NCBI GenBank assembly: GCA_005881275.1
Contig: VBEF01000017.1
Span: 23,987 to 87,986, forward strand
Direction: 5' to 3'
Source of the DNA: Chloroflexota bacterium
GTDB taxonomy: Bacteria > Chloroflexota > Dormibacteria > Dormibacterales > Dormibacteraceae
DNA: 64,000 nt
Shown: positions 39,121-48,349 of the stretch, piece by piece
How positions within the stretch are numbered: the stretch's first letter is position 1
How the letters are laid out: each line of letters opens with the position of its first letter
Translations under genes and position numbers: made by a program
Notes under the pieces: generated by a model
Seen by the model: the letters and a program-made list of their open reading frames with translations, nothing else
Told to the model about the DNA's origin: nothing
Databases searched by the model: none

Positions 39121-40121
39121 CGGCCCGAACCAGCCGGTTCCGAGCCGAGATCGCCGAGCAGCCGGAGGTGGCGGCGAGACTGCTCGCCCGTGGCGCCGAA
39201 GCAGCTAGCTCCATCGCTTCTCGCGTTCGGGAGGCCGCGCCGCGGGGGTTTGTGATCGCCGCGCGCGGCAGCTCGGACCACGCGGCGCTGTACGCAAAAT
39301 ACCTCTTCGGCGTGCGCAACCAATACCTCGTCGCGCTTGCCGCGCCCTCCCTGTTCACCCACTACGCGCGCCCGCCGCGTCTGGATGGCCAATCTGTGAT
39401 CGGCATCTCGCAGTCGGGTGAATCGCCTGACGTGATCGCGGTCATCGAGGAGGCAAGGCGCCAGGGCGCGCTGACGCTCGCGATCACGAACGATCCGCGC
39501 TCCAAGCTTGCTGCTTCCGCGGAGCTCGTGCTCGCGCTGCAGGCGGGTCCCGAGGTCAGCGTCCCAGCCTCAAAAACCTACACCGCGAGCCTGCTGGCGC
39601 TGGCCCTCATCTCCCAGGCGATGAGTCCAGACCCGTCGTTCGAGTCCGCGCTGAAAGCGGCGCCCGAGTCCATCGCGCGCACCCTCGATCGCGAAGCCGA
39701 GCTGGAAAGCCTCGTCCCGGCTTTGATGGGCCCGCGCGCCATCGTGCTCGGCCGGGGCTTCAACTTTTCGACCGCTGAGGAGATCGCGTTGAAGCTCAGC
39801 GAAACGAGCTACGTGCTCGCGCGTGCGTGGTCGGTTGCGGATTTCGAGCACGGCCCCATCGCGGTGGTCGAGGAGGGTCTGCCCGCGCTCATCGTCGACG
39901 GCGGCGGGCTCGTGGCCGCGAACCTCGAAGCGGTGAAGGCGCGCCTGCAGGAGCAGGGCTGCAAGGTGCTGCACCTGCTCGACGTTTCAGGGCTGCCCGA
40001 AGAGCTCACCCCGATCACGCTGGCCGTCTCCGGCCAGCTGCTCGCTCACCACGTCGCGGTCGCCCGAGGCTTCGACCCTGATCGTCCGCGGACGATTCAA
40101 AAAGTCACCCGGACCTGGTAG
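39117..40121 (+). CDS. Tandem-SIS protein, GlmS-like / NagB-II glucosamine-6-P deaminase
   Basis: FVIAARGSSDHAALYAKYLF, VIGISQSGESPDVIAVIEEARRQGALTLAITN, LGRGFNFSTAEEIALKLSET. Confidence 0.88.
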   Translation: MTARTSRFRAEIAEQPEVAARLLARGAEAASSIASRVREAAPRGFVIAARGSSDHAALYAKYLFGVRNQYLVALAAPSLFTHYARPPRLDGQSVIGISQSGESPDVIAVIEEARRQGALTLAITNDPRSKLAASAELVLALQAGPEVSVPASKTYTASLLALALISQAMSPDPSFESALKAAPESIARTLDREAELESLVPALMGPRAIVLGRGFNFSTAEEIALKLSETSYVLARAWSVADFEHGPIAVVEEGLPALIVDGGGLVAANLEAVKARLQEQGCKVLHLLDVSGLPEELTPITLAVSGQLLAHHVAVARGFDPDRPRTIQKVTRTW

Positions 40122-40343
40122 TCGCCCGGTGAGGTTCTCGTCGAGGACGATCAGTGCGGGCGTCATGACCGCGAGGAACTCGATCGCGTCTTCGATCGAT
40201 GTCGCGACCTGGACTTCGAAACCGGCCTGCTCGAACTCACGGCGAGCCGATCGCCGCTTGCGCGGATCGGTCAGGACGATGAGGATCCACGGCGTGACCT
40301 GGATCGTGTCTCGCTCGGCGTCGACGGGCGCGACAGCGATCAC
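39987..40343 (-). pseudogene. Truncated response-regulator receiver domain
   Basis: ILIVLTDPRKRRSARREFEQAGFEVQVATSIEDAIEFLAVMTPALIVLDENLTG then reads antisense into the SIS gene, lacking the REC C-terminal half. Confidence 0.55.
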
Positions 40344-40729
40344 GCCCCGGCCGCCGAGGCGGCCATCAGGCGATTCACTTCCTCCCGCAGCAACGAAAGG
40401 TCGACGGGCTTGCTGATGAAGCTGTCGACACCGCTGCCCTCGAGCGCGTCCCGGACCTCCTGGGAAAGGTCGCCTGTGAGTGCGATGACCTTGATCGGCC
40501 GCAAGACGTACCTCTTGCGCAGGAACTGCAGGACCTCAACACCGTCGTACATGGGCATGTGAACGTCCAGGATTACGAGCTGAAAGTCGCCGCTCGTGCC
40601 CATCTCGAGCGCGCGGTTGCCATCGTGAGCGATCGAGACCGAAAAGCCGTGCGACTCCAGGAAGTAGGTCAGCAGCTCCGCGCTGGGGGCGTCATCGTCG
40701 GCGACGAGTATGCGGCCGCGCCCACTCAC
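40340..40729 (-). CDS. Single-domain response regulator
   Basis: GRILVADDDAPSAELLTYFLESHGFSV...LVILDVHMPMYDGVEVLQFLRK...FISKPVD; GTG at 40729. Confidence 0.9.
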   Translation of the reverse strand: MSGRGRILVADDDAPSAELLTYFLESHGFSVSIAHDGNRALEMGTSGDFQLVILDVHMPMYDGVEVLQFLRKRYVLRPIKVIALTGDLSQEVRDALEGSGVDSFISKPVDLSLLREEVNRLMAASAAGA

Positions 40730-41136
40730 TGCGCGACTGCCCGCCGGCCGTCGTTCTCGACACCGGCGGACAGGAGCTGTCTTACCTGGACACCGAACGT
40801 GCGAGTGTCGATCGGTTTGGAGATGTAGGCGATGCACCCAGCATCCAGCGCAAGCTCGCGGTCGCCGGTCATCGCATGCGCGGTAAGCGCGACTATTGGT
40901 ACCGCCGCGGTCGCCGAGTCCGCCTTGATGAGCCGCGTCAACGTGAGCCCGTCCTGGCCGGGCAGCTGGACGTCCATCAGGATGAGGTCGGGGACGCAGT
41001 CCCCGAGCACGTCGAGGGCCTCGGGTCCTGAACCGGCGATCCGAACGTCAAAGCCTTCGAGCTCGAGCACCGCGCGAACGAGCATCTGATTGGCCTCGTT
41101 GTCTTCGACGACCAGGATCAGGCTTCGTGCCTTCAT
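40726..41136 (-). CDS. Single-domain response regulator
   Basis: LILVVEDNEANQMLVRAVLELEGFDV...DLILMDVQLPGQDGLTLTRLIKA...YISKPIDTRTF. Confidence 0.92.
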   Translation of the reverse strand: MKARSLILVVEDNEANQMLVRAVLELEGFDVRIAGSGPEALDVLGDCVPDLILMDVQLPGQDGLTLTRLIKADSATAAVPIVALTAHAMTGDRELALDAGCIAYISKPIDTRTFGVQVRQLLSAGVENDGRRAVAQ

Positions 41137-43733
41137 TTGCCTCCGTTGCGCTGAGCGACCACGTTCTTGAGCAACCCGACGATGTCCGACGTCGCCACGG
41201 ATCCGCGGCTCAGGATCTGCGACACGCGGCCGTTGAGCTGGCGCTTGTCGGCCTCGGTGAGATTGGCCGCCGTGAGGACCATGATCGGCGTGTCGCGAGT
41301 CTTGTCATCGCCGCGCAGCGCCTCGACCACGTCGAAGCCGTTTACGTCCGGCATGAGGAGGTCGAGCAGCACGAGGTCAGGCTTCGACCTCTTCGCAATC
41401 TTGATGGCATCGCGGCCCCCGGAGGCGGTCATCACCGTGAAGCCGGCGGGCTCGAGCGCCTCTGTGAGCAGCGTCCGGTTGGCCGGCTCGTCGTCGACCA
41501 CCAGCACCCGAACCTTGCGATTGCCTGGAGCGTGCGGAGCGTCGAAGCGGTCGAGGCGTTCCACCAGGGCTGAGGCGTTGACGGGCTTGACGAAGTAGTC
41601 GATCGCCCCCAGCGCGATGCCGAGCTCGGGGTTGTCGACGACGCTTACGACGACGACCGGGATGTGGCTCGTCGCCGCGTCGCTCTTCAACCTCGTGATG
41701 ACCTCCCAGCCGTCAAGCTCGGGCATGATGATGTCGAGCGTGATCGCCGCCGGCTTGAGCTCGCGCGCGAGCTCAAGCGCCTGAGTTCCCGATTTCGCCA
41801 CCTCGGTGCGATAGCCGGCGTTCCCGAGCTGGCGCGTGAGCAGCTCCGCGGCCGCGGGGTCGTCTTCCACCACCAGCACGAGCGGCCCGGCGCCATGTCC
41901 GTTCATCGACCTGGCGACGGCAGGCTCGCTCGGCGGCCGGACTGTCGCGTGGATCGGCATCACCAGGGTGAACACGCTGCCTTTGTTGACCTGGCTGCTC
42001 ACGCGCACGTCGCCGCCGTGAAGAGCGGCGAAACGCCTCGTCAGCGCGAGGCCGAGACCGGTACCTTCGTGCTTGCGGCCTGGTCCAGGGTCGACCTGGT
42101 GGAACTCGTGGAAGATCTCCTTCATGTCTGCGTCCGCGATGCCGATCCCGGTATCCGCAACTGAGATCTCCACCGTGTCCTTCACCCGGACGGCGGCGAT
42201 GGTCACCGTCCCTTCCTCCGGGGTGAACTTGATCGCGTTCGAGACGAGGTTCAGCAGCATCTGCTTCAGCTTGCCGCCGTCGGCGAGCACGTCGCCGGCG
42301 CCGTCGACGCTGACGCGCAAGGCGATGTTCTTCTTTCCGACGAGGGGCTCGACCGTCTTCGTGACCTGATCGACGGCCTCGGCAACGGAGACCATGCTCA
42401 GCCGAAGCTCCATCTGCCCGGCTTCAACCTTGGACAGGTCGAGGATATCGTTGATCAGCCCGAGCAGGTGCTTCCCGCTCGTCAGGATCTGGCTGAGGAA
42501 CCTCTTCCGCGTCGCGTCGTCGAACTGACCTTCGCGAGCATCCGTCATCAGCTCGGAGAAGCCGATGATCGCGTTCAGCGGGGTGCGCAGCTCGTGGCTC
42601 ATGTTGGCGAGGAAGACGCTCTTGTGCCGGTTGGCCTCCTGAAGCGCAAGATTCCGCTGCTCGAGCTCAACGATCAGGTGCCGGCGGTCGAGCGCGGTGA
42701 CGAACGCGCTCATCAGCTGCTGGGTGCGGTTCATCTCGTCGCCTCCGAAGCCGGGCGTGAACGGCCCAGCCAGAACGACGAGCGTGCCCGAGCCTGACAG
42801 CCCCGCCACGGGCAGCACGATCACGCTGCTGTCGACGTCCGACAGGCTGATTCGGCTGACTCCGCGGTGCAGGCGCGGCAGCATGCGTCCCAGTTCGACG
42901 ACCTGCGCAGAATCGACCCCGCGGCTCGCGGTTGCCTTGCCGGCAGCGTCGAACTGGACCGCCGCGGCGCCTCCCACGAGGCGGGTCGCCCACTCGAGCG
43001 CGCGTTTGGCCAGCGCGTCCCGGTCCTCGTCCACGAGCAGGTCCTCCATGAAGGCGCGCAGGCCTTCTTCCTCGGGTGCGCGCCACTGGCGGCGCAGCCA
43101 CGTCGGTGGCGCGAAGCTCGCGTAGAGCAGGGGGACGATCGCCAGGGCCGCCAGCTCGAAGATGACCTGGATGATGGGTTCTCGAACGAGGAATCCAATC
43201 GAGATCGCGAACAAGAGGATCCCAACAAGGCCGCCGAAGCCGATGCTCAGCGAGCGCAGCCTCCACGCCTGGACCGCAGGAAGGTTGCGCGCGACGAGCC
43301 AGAAGCGAGCGATCGGCTCGCCCACGCATGCGCACCAGATCAGGACCCAGACGACCGCGATGATCGTACTCGCGGTCCTGCCGACGGAAAGTGCCTGCGC
43401 AACGATGAGAAAGACGCTGGCTGCCGCCAACGATGCGATCGCGACGGCATGCCAGCGCCGAGGGAGGGGGATGAGGCTGTCTCGATAGAGGAGCAGCGCG
43501 TAACCGGAGCCGGCGAAGCCGAGCAGGTTGAGCGTGCCGAGCAGGGGGATGGTGAAGGGCAGGTGGGCCTGCAGGCGACCCAGTCCGGAAACCGCCGAGA
43601 GCAGGATGATGGCGAGGGCGAGGAAACCCATCGACCGGTCTCGGCTCCTCAGCCAGCTGATCGCGGTCACGAGCCCGAGGACCACGAATGCGGCCGCGAC
43701 CGCGTCTTGCAGCCAGGGAACCAGGTCGTTCAT
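41133..43733 (-). CDS. Membrane hybrid histidine kinase with two C-terminal receiver domains
   Basis: Multi-TM N-terminus; ANMSHELRTPLNAIIGFSELM; GTGLGLALTRRFAALHGG; two REC domains (ITLDIIMPELDG, LVLLDLLMPDVNG). Confidence 0.93.
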   Translation of the reverse strand: MNDLVPWLQDAVAAAFVVLGLVTAISWLRSRDRSMGFLALAIILLSAVSGLGRLQAHLPFTIPLLGTLNLLGFAGSGYALLLYRDSLIPLPRRWHAVAIASLAAASVFLIVAQALSVGRTASTIIAVVWVLIWCACVGEPIARFWLVARNLPAVQAWRLRSLSIGFGGLVGILLFAISIGFLVREPIIQVIFELAALAIVPLLYASFAPPTWLRRQWRAPEEEGLRAFMEDLLVDEDRDALAKRALEWATRLVGGAAAVQFDAAGKATASRGVDSAQVVELGRMLPRLHRGVSRISLSDVDSSVIVLPVAGLSGSGTLVVLAGPFTPGFGGDEMNRTQQLMSAFVTALDRRHLIVELEQRNLALQEANRHKSVFLANMSHELRTPLNAIIGFSELMTDAREGQFDDATRKRFLSQILTSGKHLLGLINDILDLSKVEAGQMELRLSMVSVAEAVDQVTKTVEPLVGKKNIALRVSVDGAGDVLADGGKLKQMLLNLVSNAIKFTPEEGTVTIAAVRVKDTVEISVADTGIGIADADMKEIFHEFHQVDPGPGRKHEGTGLGLALTRRFAALHGGDVRVSSQVNKGSVFTLVMPIHATVRPPSEPAVARSMNGHGAGPLVLVVEDDPAAAELLTRQLGNAGYRTEVAKSGTQALELARELKPAAITLDIIMPELDGWEVITRLKSDAATSHIPVVVVSVVDNPELGIALGAIDYFVKPVNASALVERLDRFDAPHAPGNRKVRVLVVDDEPANRTLLTEALEPAGFTVMTASGGRDAIKIAKRSKPDLVLLDLLMPDVNGFDVVEALRGDDKTRDTPIMVLTAANLTEADKRQLNGRVSQILSRGSVATSDIVGLLKNVVAQRNGGK

Positions 43734-43745
43734 CGATTCACCTCA

Positions 43746-45587
43746 GGCCGCGCCCAGCGCCGCGAGTGAAGGCATCTCGTTGACGAAGAGCTTCACGACT
43801 TCGGGATCCCATTGCCTTCCCGCGCCCGCGCTCAAGATGGCCAGCGCCTCGTCCACCGATTTTCGCTGGCGGTAAGGCCGGTCGTTGACCAGGGCGTCGA
43901 AGGCGTCGCTGACCGAAACAATGCGAGCCAGCCTCGGAATGCCGGCGCCTGACAGCCGATCTGGATAGCCGGTGCCGTCGAAGTGCTCGTGGTGGTTGCG
44001 GATGATCGGGAGGAGAGTGGCGCCTGAGCGCAGCGGCGCGACGATGTTCGCGCCGATGATCGGGTGCCGTTGCATCTTGGTCATCTCGTCGCTGTCGAGC
44101 GGTCCTGGCTTGAGCAGGATCGCGTCGGGGACGCCGATCTTGCCGATGTCGTGGATCAGGCCGCCGCGGTAAAGGGAATCGAGATCAGAGGATGAGAGGC
44201 CCAGCCGGGACCCGATCCGCCGCGCCGACTCGGCGACCCTGTGGGTGTGCGCCTCCGTGTATGGGTCTTTGGCTTCGACGGCGGCGGCGAGCGCGAAGAT
44301 CACGTGCTCGGCGCTGTCCAGCGAGTCGTAGGTGCCCTTCAGGCGTAGCGCGGAGCGCACTCTCGCCACCAGCTCCACGCGGTCGACCGGCTTCGTCATG
44401 TAGTCGTCCGCTCCCATCTCGAGCGCGCGCACGCGATCCGCGGTGCGGTCGAGCGACGTGATCATCACGACCGGCACCAGCTTGGACGCAGGATTCGCCT
44501 TGATCCGCTTGCACACTTCGTAGCCGTCCATGCCCGGCATCTGGACGTCGAGCAGGATCAGGTCGGGGGGAGACGCGCTTATGAACTTGAGCGCGCTAAC
44601 CCCGTCTTCGGCCGTTCGCACCTGGCATTCGACTCCGGCGAGGCACGCCTCGATGAGCTCGCGGTTGGCGGCCCCGTCGTCGACCACCAGCACGACGGGT
44701 GCGTGATCGGGCCGGGCCAGCTGTCGCGTGACCGGGACGATCGCGACTAGCTCGTCGCCGTGGCCGTTCGGCCATGCGGCGGGTTTCAGGGCGGCGACGA
44801 AGGCGGCGGCGGTGGCGAAGCGGTCGTCCGGGCGCTTCGCCAGCGCCTTGCGCAGAACTTCCTCGATGTGCGCGGAAAGCTCACCCCGGAGCTCGCGGGT
44901 CGCCGGCATCGGCTTGGTCACGTGGGAGAGGAGCACGGCTGCCGGCGTATCGGCTCCGAAGGGCACACGTCCGGTCAGCATCTCGTAGGCGACGACGGCG
45001 AAGGAGTAGATATCTGAGGCCGGGCCGATGGTCTCATCAGCCGCCTGCTCGGGCGACATGTACTCGGGCGTCCCCATCACGGTGCCCGAGCTGGTCAGCC
45101 TGCGCATCGAGCCCGCCATCCGGGCCAGGCCGAAGTCCGCGAGCACGGGCGTGCCGTCCTTGTGAAGCAAGATGTTCGAAGGCTTGATGTCCCGGTGCAG
45201 GATGCCGTTGGCGTGCGCGTGGTCGAGCGCGCCGGCCAGCTGCTCGAGCGTGTGCACAGACTGGCGAAGGTCCATCGGGGTGCCAACCCGGTCGGACAGG
45301 GTGCCGCCCTCGACGAGCTCGAGGACGAGGTAGGCCAGGCCTCCCTCATACCCGAAGTCGAAAACTTCCAGGATGTTGGGGTGCTTCAGGCGGGCCACCG
45401 AGCGCGCCTCCTGCTGGAATCTTTCGCGGTACTCCGGGTCCTCGGCGAAGAAGTCGGGGAGGACCTTGATCGCGACGTATCGGTCGAGGCCCGGGTGATA
45501 AGCCCGGTGCACGGTTGCCATGCCGCCGCGGCCGATGCGCTCCATCACGCGGTAGGGGCCGAGCGCCATCCCTTCGCGGATGTTCAT
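43746..45587 (-). CDS. Ser/Thr protein kinase - receiver - HD-GYP phosphodiesterase fusion
   Basis: IGRGGMATVHRAYH, HRDIKPSNIL, DFGLAR, PEYMSPEQA; LILLDVQMPGMDGYEV; LIHDIGKIGVPDAIL, HHEHFDGTGYPDRLSG. Confidence 0.93.
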
Positions 45588-45742
45588 CCGGCCACACCCA
45601 GCAGGACCAGGAGCGCCACAGCCGGCGGCAGGCCCATGAATCCGAGCGTCACGGCCGGCACAGCCAGGCTCATGACCGGCCGGCGGCCGGCGGGGACGTC
45701 CGCCTCCGCGCTGTCCGCGATTTCAACCCACGAGCCAACCAA
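45584..45742 (-). CDS. Small hydrophobic-tailed ORF coupled to the kinase fusion (not in ORF track)
   Basis: TTG start, LVGSWVEIADSAEADVPAGRRPVMSLAVPAVTLGFMGLPPAVALLVLLGVAG*; stop overlaps the kinase ATG (ATGA). Confidence 0.4.
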   Translation of the reverse strand: MVGSWVEIADSAEADVPAGRRPVMSLAVPAVTLGFMGLPPAVALLVLLGVAG

Positions 45743-45770
45743 CCCTTACTCCCTTGCCGGTCAGCGTAGG

Positions 45771-45827
45771 AAGTAATTACTTAGCGGCTCACGCTCCGAA
45801 GGGCCAATTCCCTACCCACCTGGGTAG
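45771..45827. promoter_or_regulatory. Two palindromes upstream of the kinase-fusion operon
   Basis: AAGTAATTACTT (45771-45782, perfect 12 bp) and CTACCCA-CC-TGGGTAG (45812-45827). Confidence 0.45.
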
Positions 45828-45845
45828 TTCTGTTAATCCAGACGA

Positions 45846-47537
45846 TCACAGCCACCCGTCCCGCGCCGCGCGGTGGGCGAGATCGGTCCGGTTTGTGGTG
45901 CCGGTCTTCTGGAGGATCTGACGGACGTGGAACTTGATCGTGTTCTGGCTGAGGTGGACCTGGGCGGCGATCTCGCGATTCCTCAGGCCTTCCCCGATGA
46001 GGCGGAGGATCTGGATCTCGAGCCGGCTCAGCGAGAGCGGCGGCGCCGGTGCCCGCCGCGGAAGCTCGGCGGCCTGGCTCTTGCGAAGTCGATCCTGCAT
46101 GGCGGCGTTGTCGATGGCGATCGCGGCGACGCTCCCCAGCGCGTCCAGGAAAGAGACCCATTCCTGGTCCGGCGCCAGCGGGGTCCGGTGGTAGACCTCG
46201 AGCGCGCCGAGGAGCTTGCCACGCGTGATCAGCGGCACGGCGCCGTAGGCCTTGAAGCCTTCGCGAGCGAATAGCGAGCGGCGGCGGAACTGGGAAAAGG
46301 CGCTCAATGCGGTCACGGTCTCGATCCGTCGCCCGATGACAGCCCGTCCCGGCAGGCCCTCGTCCACGGGCAGACGGTAGTCGGGCACCGCCGTGGCCAG
46401 GAACCCGGTGCTTGCGGCGAGGGCGAGCATGTTGTCCGGCTCCTCGAGCAGCAAGACGTCAGCCGCGTCGACCTTCAGCTGCGCCGTGACCTGGTCGAGG
46501 ATCACCTTGAGCGTGAGCCGAAGGTCGGGGCTCGCGCTCAAGGCCAGGCTCAGACTCTGCAGGGAGCCCAGCCGTTCGAGGCGCATCACCGCGTCCTCGT
46601 AAAGCTGGGCATTCTCGACCGCAAGCGCCGTCCGATCGGCGACGGCCTGCATCCAGAGGACGTCTTTCTCGGTCAGAGGATTCGAGCTGCGTCGCTCGCA
46701 AAGAGAAAGGGTGCCGACCGCCGCGCCACGCGCCCGCATGGGCACCATGAGCAAGCCCATCACCTCGTTCGAAATCGGCAGAGGATGGTCGGCGATGTAA
46801 CTCGCCACATGCGGATCGGTCATCTTCAGGATCTCCTCGAGCGCGATCTGTGGCAGGAGGAGGGGCTTGCCCGTCTCGATGACTCGCTGCCTGATGCCGG
46901 TGGTCGGCGTCTCTCCTGGCCGCCCGAAAGCGGCCAGGCCACGCTCGAAGTAGTCGACCATCTTGGGGGTGCCGGTGTCGGCCATCACGACCAGCGAAGT
47001 GCTTGGATCCTTGTTCAGGAGGGTGGCGACCCACGTTCCAGGTCGCATGTTGCTGAGGGCGCGGGTGACGACCTCGAGGATGGAGCGGGTTTCGAGGCCG
47101 GCGTCGGCCAGCTCAGCAAGCACCTCGCTCACGATGTGATCGCCGGCACTCCGGCTCGTCAGCCGGCTGCGCGCGAACAGATGACTGACGTCCGCCATGC
47201 TCGCCACGACGCGTGTCACCTCTCCGGAAGGTTCGAGCTGCGGCACCGCGTCGATCTGGAGCCAGACGTCGCTGCCGTCAGGACGCGTTGCCTTCGCCAG
47301 CACGCCTCGGATGGTCTGAAGACTCTTCAGCGACGCGGTGACCGGATGCACGGATATCGGTCCCTCGGGAGCTTCGAGAACCAACCACTCGGCATCCTGG
47401 GCGTATGACCCCACGAGGCTGTCCCGGGTCATCCCAAGCAGCGTGATTGCGGCCTCGTTGGCCTCCGTGACGCGGCCGCGGCCGTCATAGACGACGAGCG
47501 CACCGGGAAGGTTGTGCCAGCTCAAGCCTGCAACCAA
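45846..47537 (-). CDS. PAS-GAF-GAF LuxR-type regulator
   Basis: N-terminal PAS-like; GAF regions; SRLEIQILRLIGEGLRNREIAAQVHLSQNTIKFHVRQILQKTGTTNRTDLAHRA. Confidence 0.88.
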   Translation of the reverse strand: MVAGLSWHNLPGALVVYDGRGRVTEANEAAITLLGMTRDSLVGSYAQDAEWLVLEAPEGPISVHPVTASLKSLQTIRGVLAKATRPDGSDVWLQIDAVPQLEPSGEVTRVVASMADVSHLFARSRLTSRSAGDHIVSEVLAELADAGLETRSILEVVTRALSNMRPGTWVATLLNKDPSTSLVVMADTGTPKMVDYFERGLAAFGRPGETPTTGIRQRVIETGKPLLLPQIALEEILKMTDPHVASYIADHPLPISNEVMGLLMVPMRARGAAVGTLSLCERRSSNPLTEKDVLWMQAVADRTALAVENAQLYEDAVMRLERLGSLQSLSLALSASPDLRLTLKVILDQVTAQLKVDAADVLLLEEPDNMLALAASTGFLATAVPDYRLPVDEGLPGRAVIGRRIETVTALSAFSQFRRRSLFAREGFKAYGAVPLITRGKLLGALEVYHRTPLAPDQEWVSFLDALGSVAAIAIDNAAMQDRLRKSQAAELPRRAPAPPLSLSRLEIQILRLIGEGLRNREIAAQVHLSQNTIKFHVRQILQKTGTTNRTDLAHRAARDGWL

Positions 47538-47622
47538 GGTCTTCGAATTATCAGCAGCGGGACCCGCCGTTTGTTAACTAAGTCCCAGAACGATTCCGAT
47601 CGGTGAGTTCTAGACTGCCCAG

Positions 47623-47919
47623 ATGATCACGGTGCGCGCCGCCGAGCAACGCGACGGCTGGGTTTGCGAGGTCGCCCTCGATCAGGCTGGGGAGCGTACC
47701 CACCACACGGTGACGGTGACGCCCGGGGACCTTAATCGCTGGGGCGAGGGCACCCACCGCGAGGACGTCGAGAACCTGGTCGGCCGGAGCTTCGATTTCC
47801 TTCTGGAGCGCGAGCCGGCGAGCTCCATACTGCGCCGCTTCGATCTCTCGGTCATCCCGCGCTACTTCCCGGAATACGACCAGGTCTTCGGGCGACGAGC
47901 CGGACCGAAAACAGGCTGA
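47623..47919 (+). CDS. Conserved hypothetical protein
   Basis: MITVRAAEQRDGWVCEVALDQAGERTHHTVTVTPGDLNRWG...; good codon pattern. Confidence 0.65.
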   Translation: MITVRAAEQRDGWVCEVALDQAGERTHHTVTVTPGDLNRWGEGTHREDVENLVGRSFDFLLEREPASSILRRFDLSVIPRYFPEYDQVFGRRAGPKTG

Positions 47920-47931
47920 CCGCGAACCGCG

Positions 47932-48132
47932 TTACTTCTCGGTGTCTCGAGCCGAGTTTATCCACGCCTTGAGGTCGTCGATCACCGGCTGCGCGAACAG
48001 CAATGCGAGCATTGGCACGCCAAGCAGGTTGATCACCTGCCACAGCTCGATCTGCACGCTGCCGGCGCCCGCTCCCTGTGTCGTTCCGCTCCACATGCCG
48101 TGCGCGGTGGCGGCGATGGCTGCGAGCGTCAA
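47932..48132 (-). CDS. Small hypothetical membrane protein
   Basis: LTLAAIAATAHGMWSGTTQGAGAGSVQIELWQVINLLGVPMLALLFAQPVIDDLKAWINSARDTEK; TTG start overlaps an upstream mini-ORF stop. Confidence 0.45.
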   Translation of the reverse strand: MTLAAIAATAHGMWSGTTQGAGAGSVQIELWQVINLLGVPMLALLFAQPVIDDLKAWINSARDTEK

Positions 48133-48197
48133 GCCGCAGCCCTGCCCAGCTTCGGCGCGAGGCGCTGCAGCTTCTTCTGAGGGTTTGTGATCGGCAT
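48129..48197 (-). CDS. 22-aa upstream mini-ORF / possible leader peptide
   Basis: MPITNPQKKLQRLAPKLGRAAA* with strong AAGGAGAGGAGC-ATG Shine-Dalgarno; stop overlaps next start (TTGA). Confidence 0.4.
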   Translation of the reverse strand: MPITNPQKKLQRLAPKLGRAAA

Positions 48198-48349
48198 GCT
48201 CCTCTCCTTGCTTGAGGTTTCTGTTTAGGCAACGCCCGCATGCGGAGCGGATACCGAGGCGCGCGTCTTCACATCTCTATGCCGTCGCGCGCCTTCGCTT
48301 ATGAACGTGAACTCGGTTTGCGAGGCGGGGAAGGATTAACCTGCCCCTC

